A DNA stretch of 64,000 bases from Nymphaea colorata (lineage: Eukaryota > Streptophyta > Magnoliopsida > Nymphaeales > Nymphaeaceae), in NCBI RefSeq assembly GCF_008831285.2, contig NC_045140.1, positions 28,290,131 to 28,354,130 of the forward strand. Reading direction: 5' to 3'. A program made the translations under genes and the position numbers. The notes under the pieces were generated by a model. It did no database searches, was not told the DNA's origin, and worked only from the letters and a program-made list of their open reading frames with translations. Each line of letters opens with the position of its first letter. Position 1 is the stretch's first letter. Positions 47,806 through 59,041 of this stretch are shown here, piece after piece.

Positions 47806-50800
47806 TCAATGCTTCATTCCATAGGTCTCGTGCATCTTGCGGACTAGATACTCCCCATGCATCGTTGGCTCAAACTTTGCAACCCCTCCAGTCTTTTCCT
47901 TGCAGAAATCCAAAGGTTCCACAACAGCGTCAACGTTCGTCTGAAAGAGAAAACCAAAGCTTTACCAGTCAATAGAATCATCTGCTGCTAAGAAAATAAA
48001 AGGCCAAAGGTTGAGTCCTATATCCCTTTTTATGGCGTTCAACTTACAAGGAAAGTTCAAGTTGAGATCTAGGCATGTTTTCTGACCAAGGCAGCCAGCA
48101 CAGGCTTTCTGCTTTCTAGATGCGTTAAGTGAACCTATTCATCTAATGTGTTCAAATACAGCCCCTTGAAGGCAGTCATGATTTCTGCTTAAGGCGAATT
48201 TTACCAACACACAGGACTTGTCTTGAGGAAATGAAAATACGTGGAAGTACTAACCTCATAAAAGAATGGTATCGAAACCCGATCATTAGGGCTGTGATTG
48301 CCCACTTTATGAATTACGCTCTCATATATGCCATTTGAATAGGCCTGAAAATTAATGAAAAAGGATTTATATCAAGCAAAAGTCTCATCGAGGACATTGC
48401 AGAAGATTGAGCAGGAAGACTGAGGCAGACCTTTAACATATCCCCTATGTTGCAGAGAAAAGTTCCAGGGACAGGCAAGGCCCACATCCATTCACCACAT
48501 CTGTTCATTGCCTACAACCGCATGAAAATGCGAAGAAAAGTTCAAATTTCCTTTCATTAGGTAGTTTGAGCCATCTAAAAACATGCAAGCTTTTATGGAT
48601 AGGCTAGATTTTTATTAGTAACAAATATTTTTAGAGTCGGTGTGCAAATTTTTACCTGGAATGCAGGGATTTCATCGTCTTGATTTACCACAGTCAATAG
48701 ACCTAATCTCCATTAAATTTTATCCCGTGCAAACAACTCAGTATTGAAAATTAAAGAAAATAATATATATATATGTAAGTGAAGAGGCCTGGGAAGTACC
48801 ATAGTCAGAGTGTGGTTCACTGGATTTGTTGAAACAGAAAAACAGAATGAAACATTAGTGACTAGTGAGAATGGAGAACTCAGAAAACAAACAATATATG
48901 CTTGACAGCTCTTATGGTTTACCCTCCAACGCCATCTTCCACCATTTTCTCAGTGGAGCCGGGATAACGAATTAACTGCATTGCCCAGGAAGGGTCTCCA
49001 GCTCTTTCACCTTCAAAGGTGTATGGTGAACCACCCAATGCCAAAGCTATCCCTCGAAGAATGTTTTTTGAAAGTTCTGTACGTCATGGACAACAGAAAA
49101 CTCTTCCAAGGTAAAACAACTAAAGATCTGTATTCAAAATAGTAAATCAATTGCATTGCTCCTGAGAGCACGCTGCTGAGTGTCAAAATCTTGCCTTTTA
49201 CCGCACGTATATACTCCTCGATTAATGGTCTCAAATCTGGAGGATTCTCGGGCCTGAAAGCAAAATTCACCGAAGTCCACTTTCAACGGGTGCGGTCGTG
49301 CAGAAATATTCATGTGTTAGCTGTTTGAATACGAGAACAAATAACTAATTTTTTCTTCTGCACATGCAAATGGTTTAGATTTTTTCCAACTTCTTTTCGC
49401 CATTAAGTTTATGTCCTACGACATCATAGACTCATCTCATGGCTTCAATTTGAGCTACAGGTCCTACCGCAGAGACGGAAATGCCTGCATTAATTAGTGA
49501 ACCCCAGGATTCAACAAAAACGTGAAGAAGTGGAGTTGACCATCTGCGATGGGTGTCACACTAGTGAGAACGTAAGCTGAAACATATCTACATTGAGTCT
49601 CAATAACTGGTAAAGTTATTTTTCGTTCGGTGGCGTCTTGGCCATTAATTAATGGGATTTCCATAACGAGATGAGGAGAGGAGATTAATGACTAATCCTT
49701 ACTTGCGGCCTAAACTCCTAATTTCACCACAGTGCATTCAAATTTAGCTTCTTGAGAAGAAAGGCCCTTTTACCCCACTTCCTACTAGGCCCAATTTTCT
49801 CAGTGAAGATTTAGTACCAAGTTTATAGCACACAGGAAATCCATATACACATTACCACAGGTTTGGTGCTTCCAAGGCCGCAGCGACGGCTCCATAAGTG
49901 CCGGGTTCCACAACCTTGTGAAACTGTTGAAAACAGGAGCACACAGAGAGACAGAGATGGTTAATGAATTTTCTCGTGAACCTGGCGAGAGAAGAAAATC
50001 TGAGAGCCTACATTTTTAATTACACATACATCAATAAATTCATGCTTATCAGGTCTGCCGCCAGCCAATGTTTCTCTCATTGTGTGATATCCTCTGTTCC
50101 AAGGAGAAAGGAAAACAGAGGTAAACCGATGGGCCAAATAATGAACTGAGTGAAAGGGAGATGCCACACCTGAATCCAGTCGATGGAGACAGTTTGATCT
50201 TGAGCTTTTCTTCATCAGGAAGACCGAAGAAGCTCCGCGCAACATCCCTAGCTCGTTTGCACATGGACTCCGGAATGCCATGACCTTTCTGCACAAGTAA
50301 ATCAGCAGATTGGGTTCTGCTTCTGCCTAAAATTCACTTTACAGAGATCTGATAGAATTCCTAGCTTCTGCACTCATCATATGTCAACTAAAAAAAGTCT
50401 CTTGCTGTATTTTGTTTCTAAAGGATATGCGCGATAACATAACCAAAGAATACGCATAGATTACATTATAAACTAGAGCAGCAGTAACATGCTGGTGAAC
50501 AGTAGAAGGCACCTTCAGTTTTCATTAAGCTCAGCCGGCAAGGCCGGGCTAAGATCAAGCTCGGGCCGGTGGTGGACCCTGTCCGACCTCATCTGGAGCC
50601 CGTCTTATGAACCAGTTTGGTTAACTGAACCCGGTTACTTTATTGGTTCTTTTTTGTTATCTGAAACGCCAAAAGTTCGATATACTATGTATTTTTGAAA
50701 ATGAACGATAACTAAGATATTCAGTCTTATTATCAGGTTTAATCGTGAACTTCGAATTAGGATCCATGAACAGAATGGATCCATTATCTCACTTTGAACC

Positions 50801-52830
50801 ATGGTCCCTTGTCAAACCATGCACAAGCTTATGAGCCGCTAGTTCAACATGCATCATGGGCTTTTGAGGATTCAATCAAACTTATATAAATCTCAAAGTT
50901 GCATCATATTTCCTATGCCGTAAAAAAAAAAATCAAGTAAAAGAACACAAATGTGTTTTGTAGGCACTCGACCGTGTTGAATGTGTGACCTGAATTTAAA
51001 TTAGAGATACAATCAACGGTAAGCTGAAATACAAATCCACATAGATAAATAACTTTAGTAAACACTTGTTTTTTCAGGAATTATTTGGATAAATAAATGG
51101 ATCACATACATTTAATTAAATTTGGAGCCCGTTGAACCAAATTAATTTGTTAAAAGAAATCTAGATTTGATTATAAATCAGATTTAGACTAGTGGAGTTG
51201 CATAACAAAATTTACAGAGTCATGTAATTAAGGACGCACAATGAGTCAAGCCAGCTCAAACTCAACTCAAACTTGTTCATCAAAACTCGACTGAGTCCAA
51301 AGGTATGCTCGATATGTTAAACAAGTTGAGTTCTCGGCTCGACTATATAATGAACGTTGAATTATAATGAGACAATAGTTAAATGATAGCAACTAAACAA
51401 GTCAACGAGCTAAACGAAACAAGACATGCTCAACAGAAATGAGTTAAACGAGTCAAACTCGAGCTTTGTGTTGTATCGTTGAGTCAAGTTCGAGCTTCGT
51501 CTATCTGGCTTGAGTTTTCTGAGTCGAGCTCAAGTTAGCCCAAATTGAGCTCGACGCTGCTTGTGTGCAGCCCTGCTGGTAATTAATTGAGATGCGAAAA
51601 AGTCAGAGACAAATACATCAAAGGCCTAGTCGGATCCAAATTAAATTTTCAAAAATAAGGTCCAAATCTGCATCTAATAAAAAATAGAATACAAGTAATA
51701 ATTGCATGCAGCTTGGGATTTTAAAATACATGCATGAACCCCATATGTCTCAAAATCCAGGCTAGAAAAGTATATGTCTTCACAAATATCACTCCACATG
51801 ACTTAGATGTCATAGCAATAAGGACACGATGCCCTTATTAACCAAAGTATTCACTTAGTCATGAATTGGAAAATGAATGTTTTTTTTTTTTTAAAACTAA
51901 TCTGTCTATGATGCAGTGTGGTTTAGAGATAGATCAGATCCCATCTTTGGATCCGTTTACAATTTCAGATTTGATTATGTTATCTTTGATGTAATTTTGG
52001 GTTTGGATCTTTTAATTTAGTAGACCCGAGATCCAATTCGGATCTAGGGGTCTGACCTCTTAAAAAGGCATTTTATCTTTTGTTTGTGGCTAATTGTTGA
52101 CGAAAAAACCTCAAGTGTCCGTCTGTTATTGAATTTCCATCATTTTTCCGTATTTTGCCTTTTGTTTTTTCTTTCTGGTGCTTTTTCCATGGAAATTTAA
52201 ACGGATCCAAAGTTGGGATCCGATCTATCTCTAAACCACACTGCATCATAGACAGATTAGTTTTTTTTTTAAAAAACATACATTCATTTTCCAGTTCATG
52301 ACTAAGTGACTACTTTGGTTGATGCCCTTAATTGCAAAAGTCGTGTCCTTATTGCTATGACATCTAAGTGATGTGGAGTGATATTTGTGAAGACATATAG
52401 CGTTCTAGCCTGGATTTTGAGACATATGGGGTTCATGCATGTATTTTAAAAACCCAAGCTACATGCAATTATTAATTGTATTCTCTTAAGAGCACGTCGC
52501 GAGACAGGGAACAACGTCCTCATATTTGCCTTCTTCAACAGTCAAGGGAATCTTTTCCACTTCCAATTTCACTTAACTTGAGGTGAGATAGGAACTAATT
52601 AACAAAGAGAATTACCACATAAAAGATTCCATCTCCTCTTCCGGCCTTGTCTAACTGCCTGACAACCTCTAACACGCCGGCGTCTTCCCCCATTCTCGGA
52701 TCTTCACATTTCTCGAGTAGAGGCCCTACATCTGCCAAAAAGAAAGTTACATATATATATATATATATATATGCGAGAAGAAGAGAGAGAGAGCAAGAGA
52801 GATACCGATTATGGGGATGGATGTAGCCAT
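47806..52830 (-). CDS. 2-oxoglutarate/Fe(II) dioxygenase, copy 3 (intact)
   Basis: Paralog of copy 1 with the same 12 exons and identical sizes except a shorter exon 1: 52830-52806, 52731-52616, 50288-50170, 50093-50030, 49923-49856, 49253-49195, 49076-48923, 48819-48800, 48702-48656, 48511-48431, 48344-48255, 47940-47806, giving 325 aa. Iron ligands H205 and D207 (EPHSDYG) and H263 (VIHKVGNH) and the 2OG ligand R273-x-S275 are kept. Oddities: HSD replaces HTD, and the conserved Cys before GAH is Gly (GVGGEPH). Others are KVGNH in place of RVTNN, and GRGDGIFYV where copies 1 and 4 keep a Cys. It is open throughout with standard splice sites plus the GC donor after exon 6, but these changes suggest relaxed or shifted selection. 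Intron 2 (2.3 kb) holds a MITE and a fold-back. Confidence 0.85.
51231..51574. mobile_element. MITE in intron 2 of copy 3
   Basis: Left end aggacgcacaatgag, right end ttgtgtgcagccct, with degenerate terminal inverted repeats. It is the same insertion as 57349-57724 in copy 4, with matching flanks (catgtaatta / ggtaattaattgag), so it predates the duplication that made copies 3 and 4. Confidence 0.65.
51686..52485. repeat. Fold-back inverted repeat in intron 2 of copy 3
   Basis: Arms of about 275-285 bp (51686-51959 and 52199-52485) are close reverse complements around a 239-bp spacer. Matching landmarks are agaatacaa...taataattgcatg at the outside and tttggatccgttt on the inside. Copy 4 has unrelated or shorter sequence between the same flanks, so the element arrived after duplication. 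No coding capacity. Confidence 0.85.
52750..52772. repeat. (AT)n microsatellite
   Basis: Short AT run in intron 1 of copy 3, between exon 1 and exon 2. Confidence 0.85.
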
Positions 52831-53573
52831 GGCGAGAGGTCGAAGAGATGCAGTAATCGCAGTCGATGATTTCGTTCTCCTACAGGGCTGGAGCTACGCT
52901 GCTTGAGGGCATAAATAAGGTCGGCATGGCGCGCAGTAGCCCTGGTGTCGGCAGTGTCGTCATAAATCTTACTGTAACGTTTCAAAATTACATTGTAAAT
53001 TACGTGCGGCGCTTACACCAAACTTAAAGATTACGTGCGCTTCTCGATTACGAAATCATGGATCCACATTGGTGTTCCTCGTGTTTTAATCACAAGCCAC
53101 CATATTTTGATAAATTTCTCCTTCCCAGGGGACCTTTTGCATTAGTTAACACCCTGTCTGATTTTCTGGCATCATGTTTACAGATTTAACTGGGAAGAGT
53201 AGTACTGCAAAGTTGAATATTTTTTGCACGTGATTGGCTGACGGTTTTCTGACTATTTTTTTGTTTTCTACCACTAGTCGACTGAAATCTTATCGGCTGT
53301 GGACTCATTTGCATCCCTGGCACTGACAAGCTACAGAATTTGTCATCCTCTTCTTTTCCTCTCTCCCAAACATTAGAGAACAGAAAAGAAAACAGTAAAC
53401 AGACAGAAACGTGTTCAAGGACGCCCTCTTGGGAATGACACGATAGGGACTACGCAACTGCAACTGGCAGCCTTTCCCACATCTACCACACCGACAAAAC
53501 CACATGCATCTCTGAAAGGCGGACGATGGAGCACCATCATTGCTTCGGCGAATAAGCACTTGTCACACCAAGT
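52831..53573. other. Intergenic spacer, copies 3-4
   Basis: Only about 0.74 kb separates the copy 3 start codon from the copy 4 stop codon, so the copy 3 promoter must lie here. Homologous to 58236-59041. No gene. Confidence 0.6.
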
Positions 53574-56500
53574 TCAATGCTTCATTCCAAAGGTCACGTG
53601 CATCTTGCGGACTAGATACTCCCCATACATCTGTGGCTCAAATTTTGCAACACCTCCAGTCTTTTCCTTGCAGAAGTCCAAAGGCTCCACAACAGCGTCA
53701 AAGTTCGTCTGAAAGAGAAAACCAAAGCTTTTACCAGTCAAGAGAATCATCATCTGCTACCAAGAAGATAAAAAGGCAAAAGATCGAGTCCTGTATCCCT
53801 TTTTATGGCATTCAACTTACAAGGGAAGTTCAAGTTGATATCTGGGCATGTTTTCTGCTCAAGGCAGCCAGCTCAGGCTTTCTGCTTTCTAGATGCGTTA
53901 AGTGAACCTATTCATCTAATGTGTTCAAATACAGCCCCTTGCAGGCTGTCATGATCTCTGGTTAAGGCAAATTTTACCAACACGCAGGACTTGTATTGAG
54001 GCACTGAAAATACGTGGAAGTACTAACCTCATAAAAGAATGGTATCGAAATCCGATCATTAGGGCTGTTATTTATCACTCTATGAAATGCGCTCTCATAT
54101 ATGCCATTTGAATAGGCCTGAAAATTAATGAAAAAGGATTTATATCAAGCAAAAGTCTCATCAAGAAGATTGAGCAGGAAGACTGAGGCAGACCTTTGAC
54201 ATGTCCCCTAAATTGCAGACAAATGTTCCAGGGACAGGCAAGGCCCATATCCATTCACCACATCTGTTCATTGCCTACAACCGCATAAAAATGTGAAGCA
54301 AAGGTCAAATTTCTTTTCACTAAGTAGTTTGAGCCATCTAAATCCATGGAAGCTTTTATGAATAAGCTTGATTTTTATTAGTAACAAATATCTTTAGAGT
54401 CATGGTGGAATTTTTTTACCTGTAATGCAGGGATATCATCGTCTTGATTTATCACAGTCAATAGACCTAATCTCCATTAAATTTTATCCCGTGCAGACAA
54501 CTCAGTATTGAAAATTAAAGAAAATAAAATGTATATATGTAAGTGAAGAGGCCTTGGAAGTACCATAGTCAGTGTGTGCTCCACTGGATTTGTTGAAACA
54601 GAAAAACAGAATGAAACATTAGTGACTAGTGAGAATGGAGAGAACTCAGAAAACAAACAATATATGCTTGACAGTTCTTATGGTTTACCATCCAACGCCA
54701 TCTTCCACCATTTTCTCAGTAGAGCCGGGATAACTAAGTAACCGCATTGCCCAGAAAGTGTCTCCAGCTCTTTCACCTTCAAAGGTGTATGGTGAACCAC
54801 CCAATGCTAAAGCTATCCCTCGAAGAATGTTTTTTGAAAGTTCTGTACGTCATGGACAACGGAAAACTCTTCCAAGGTAAAACAAGTAAAGATCTGTATT
54901 CAAAATAGTAAATCAATTGCATTGCCCGTGAGAGCATGCTGCTGAGTATCAAAACCTTGCCTTTTACCGCACTTATATACTCCTCGATTAATGGTCTGAA
55001 ATCTGCAGGATTCTCGGGCCTGAAAGAAAAATTCACCGAAGTCCACTTTCAACGGGTGCAGTCGTGCAGACATATTCATGTGTTAGCTGTAAGAAAGAAT
55101 GCTTGACTAATCCTGCTCGTGTATAGCCAACTCATCCATGGGGAGGGATAGTGAACCGAGGGGATTTTCTTACTATATCCGAATATCCAAGATTCTGTCT
55201 TCCTCAAGAGCAGTGCTCATGGAGGTGGGCGTATCTAACATGATTGACTCGGTCCTACCTACCCCATGACAAGCTGGGGAGTTGTCCGGGAGCGGCACGA
55301 GGAGCCTTAGCGGTGACCGACATCAAAGAAGGGGCTAGCGCTGCTTATCCATTCTGGCGCGCGTAGGCGGAAGCCGTAGCTTGCTTCAAATCAAAACGCT
55401 ATCACAAATCGCGCAGCTGCGGAAGCTAGCTGCTTCAAAAGAAGGCGCTAGCGCTGCTTATGCCTTCAATTTGAGCTACAGGTCCTTCCGCAGAGACGGA
55501 AATGCCTGCATTACTTACTGAATCCCAGGATTCAAAAAAAACGTGAAGAAGTGGAGTTGCCCATCTGCGATGGGTGTTACACTAGTGAGAACGTAAGCTG
55601 AAACATATCTACATTGAGTTTCAATAACTGGTAAAGTTATTTAAAAGAAACTTCGTTCGGTGGCGTCTTGGCCATTATTTTTTTCCATCACGAGACGAGG
55701 AGAGGAGATTAATGACTAATCCTCACTTCCAGCCCCTAAATGTATTTCCTCCGTTCTTTCCTTCGCTCCAAATTTCACCACACTGCATTCAATTTAGGTT
55801 CTTGAGAAGAAAAGTTCTTTTATCCCCCTCCCTAGCATCCCTACTAGCCGCAATTTCGCAGTGAAGATTTGGTACCAAGTTTATATCATACAGGTAATCC
55901 ATATACACATTACCACAGGTTTGGTCCTTCCACGGCAGCACCGACGGCTCCATAAGAACCGGGTTCCACAACCTTGTACATCTGTTGAAAACAGGAGCAC
56001 ACAGAGAGACAGAGATGGTTAATGAATTTTCTCGTCAACGTGGCAAGAGATGAAAATCTGAGAGACTATAATTTCAAGTGCACATACATCAATAGCTTCA
56101 TGCTTATCAGGTCTGCCGGCAGTCAAGTTTTCTCCAATTGTCTGATATCCTCTGTTCCAAGGAGAAAGGAAAACAGAGCTAAACCTATGGGCCAAATAAT
56201 GAACTGAGTGAAAGGGAGATGCCACACCTGAATCCAGTCGCTGGAGACAGTTTGATCTTGAGCTTTTCTTCATCAGGAAGACCGAAGAAGCTCCGCGCAA
56301 CATCCCTAACTCGTTGGCACATGGACTCCGGAATGCCATGACCTTTCTGCACAAGTAAATCAGCAGATTGGGTTCTGCCTAAAAATCACTTTACAGAGAG
56401 ATCTGATAGAATTCCTAGATTCTGCACTCATCATATAGCATTAAAAAAAGTCTCTTGCTGTATTTTGTTCCTAAAGGATGTGCACGATAACATAACAAAA

Positions 56501-58235
56501 GAATACGCATGATTACATTATAAAGTCGAGCAGCAGTAACATGCTGGTGAACAGTAGAAGGCACCTTCAGTTTTCATTAAGCTCAGCCGGCAAGGCCGGG
56601 CTAAGATCAAGCTCGGGCCGGTGGTGGACCCTGTCCGACCTCATCTGGAGCCCGTCTTATGAACCAGTTTGGTTAACCTAACCCGGTTACCTTATTGATT
56701 CTTTTTTGTTATCTAAAACGCCAGAAGTTTGATATACTATGTATTTTTGAAAACTAATGATAACTAAGATATTCAGTCTTATTATCAGGTTTGATCGTGA
56801 ACTTCGAATTAGGATCCATGAACAGAATGGATCCATTATCTCACTTTGAACCACAGAACTGTTGGCGGAGTTTGGTTTCTATTTCATGTTGACCGAGCTT
56901 GGGTCATTCGGGATGCCGAGCTCAGTCCAATGTCAAACCATGCATATGCTTATCAGCCACTAGTCCAACATGAATCATGGGCTTTTGAGGATCCAATTAA
57001 ACTTATATAAATCCCAAAGTTGCATCATATTTCCTATGCCCTCAAAAAATCAAGTGAAAGAACACAAATGTGTTTTGTAGGCACTCGACCGTGTTGAATG
57101 TGTGACCTGAATTTAAATTAGACATGCAATCAACGGTAAGCTGAAATTCAAATCCACATAGATATATAACTTTAGTAAACCTTTGTTTTTTCAGGAATTA
57201 TTTAGAGAAACTAATGGATCACATACATTTAATGAAATTTGGATCCCGTTGAACCGAATTAATTTGATAAAAGAAATCTAGATTTGATTATAAATCAGAT
57301 TTAGACTTGACTGCAGTTGCATAACAAAATTTACAGAGTCACGTAATTAGGGCTGCACAATGAGTTGAGTCAACTGGAACTCGACTCAAACTCGTTTGTC
57401 AAAACTCTACTCGAGCTCAACTCATTTATAAACGAAACAAGCTCAAGTCCAAACGTATGCTCGAAATGTTAAACAAGTTGAGTTCTCGGCTCGACTATAT
57501 AGTGAACGTTGAATTGTAATGAGACAATAGTTACAGGATAGCAACTAAACAAGTTAACGAGCTAAACGAAACAAGACTTGCTTAACAAAAATGAGTTAAA
57601 CGAGTCAAACTCGAGCTCAATGTTGTATCGTCGAGTCGAGCTCGAGCTTGTTCTATCCAACTTGAGTTTTCTGAGTCGATCAAGTTAGTTCAAATCTAGC
57701 TCTGCTTTACTCTTGTGCAGCCCTACTGGTAATTAATTGAGATGCAAAAAAGTCAGAGACAAATACATCAAAAGCCTAGTCGGATCCAAATTAAATTTTC
57801 AAAAGTAAAAAAAAGTAAGGCATCCGATCATGTCGAAATTAACCACAGTTATTGAGTTATTGGCATCGCTTAAAAGCATGTCACGAGACAGAGAACAACA
57901 TCTTCATATTTGCCTTCTTCAAAATAACCAACTCATTTTATTTCCTACGTCAAGGGAATGTTTTCCTTTTCCAATTTCAGTTAACTCGAGTGAGATAGGA
58001 ACTAATCAGCAAAGAGAATTACCACATAAAAGATGCCATCTTCTCTGCAGGCCTTGTCTAACTGCCTCACAACCTCTAACACGCCTGCATCTTCTCCCAT
58101 CCTCGGATCTTCACATTTCTCGAGTAGACGCCCTACATCTGCGAAAAAGAAAGTGCCTTCGGTATATATAATTATATATATGAGAAGAAGAGGGAGAGCG
58201 AGAGAGATACCGATTATGGGGATGGATCTAGCCAT
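53574..58235 (-). CDS. 2-oxoglutarate/Fe(II) dioxygenase, copy 4 (intact)
   Basis: Twelve exons in phase: 58235-58211, 58138-58023, 56346-56228, 56151-56088, 55981-55914, 55019-54961, 54842-54689, 54583-54564, 54466-54420, 54274-54194, 54117-54028, 53708-53574, giving 325 aa. It starts [17 protein letters not shown] and ends GMKH. The iron motif reads CGAHTDYG (H205, D207), the second His is H263 in AFHRVINN, and R273-I-S275 fits the RxS 2OG motif. These match the family consensus better than copy 3, so copy 4 is the likelier active partner of this recent pair. The GC donor after exon 6 is kept. Intron 5 (exon 5 to exon 6) carries a private ~365-bp foreign patch (55091-55457). Confidence 0.9.
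55091..55457. other. Foreign patch in intron 5 of copy 4, possibly organelle-derived
   Basis: Compared with copy 3 (about 49320-49440), intron sequence after catgtgttagctg is replaced by about 365 bp of more GC-rich DNA, rejoining at cttcaatttgagctacagg. It includes ggggctagcgctgcttat and a variant gcgctagcgctgcttat as direct repeats, and gtagcttgcttcaaatc / gctagctgcttcaaaa. The style recalls plant mitochondrial intergenic DNA, but I recognise no organelle gene in it. Confidence 0.4.
57349..57724. mobile_element. MITE in intron 2 of copy 4
   Basis: Ends agggctgcacaa and ttgtgcagccct form perfect 12-bp terminal inverted repeats. The interior is made of gagtcgag, actcgagc and ctcgagctt words. 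It is the ortholog of 51231-51574 in copy 3. The hAT-like gggctgcac end is common in angiosperm MITEs. Non-coding. Confidence 0.75.
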
Positions 58236-59041
58236 GGTGAGACGTCGAAGAGATGCAGCAATGGCAGTCGACTATTTCGTTCTTAAAAGACAACACGCGC
58301 ACAGGGATGGAGCTACACTGTTTGAGGGTATAAATAAGGAAGGCATGGCGGGCAGTCGAATTGTAGCGCCTGCTGCAGTAGCTCTGCCGCTGCGTTGGCT
58401 GGTGTCCGCAGTGTCGTCATAAATCTTATTATAATGTTTCAACTTCCATGACCATGTCATCAAATCAAGCTTATTTCGCCAACTCAGGTGGTTCTTGATT
58501 AAAAAATCATGGATCCACAGTGGTGTTCCTCGTGTTTTAATCACAAGCCACCATATTTTGATAAATTTATCCTTCCGAGGGGTCCTTTTGCATTAGTTAA
58601 CTACCTGATTTTCTGGCATCATGTTCACATGTTTATGTAGTGGCCTTACTGGGAAGAGTACTACTGAAAAGTTTAATATATTTTGCACGTGATTGGCCAT
58701 CGTTTTACTGAGTAGTTTTTTGTTTTTTACAACTATTCGACTGAGAGATTTTGTGGGCTGCTTGCTCTCATTTGCGACCCTGATACTGACAAGCTACACA
58801 ATTTGCATTATTCAGTAAGAGAACAAGTCAGACAAGGAAATTGCTCTAAAATAATAGATTGACAGAAACGAGTTCTAGTACGTCCTGTTGGGAAAGACAC
58901 GGTAGGGATTACAAAACTGCAACTGGGCGGCGCCTTGGCACAGCTACCACACCGACATAACTACATCCATCTCTGGAATGGCTGATGGTGGAGCACCATC
59001 ATTATTTCTGCTTATTACAAAGACGAATAAGCACTTGAAGT
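58236..59041. other. Intergenic spacer, copies 4-5
   Basis: Promoter side of copy 4. 58600-58980 repeats spacer sequence found before copies 3 and 4. No gene. Confidence 0.6.
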
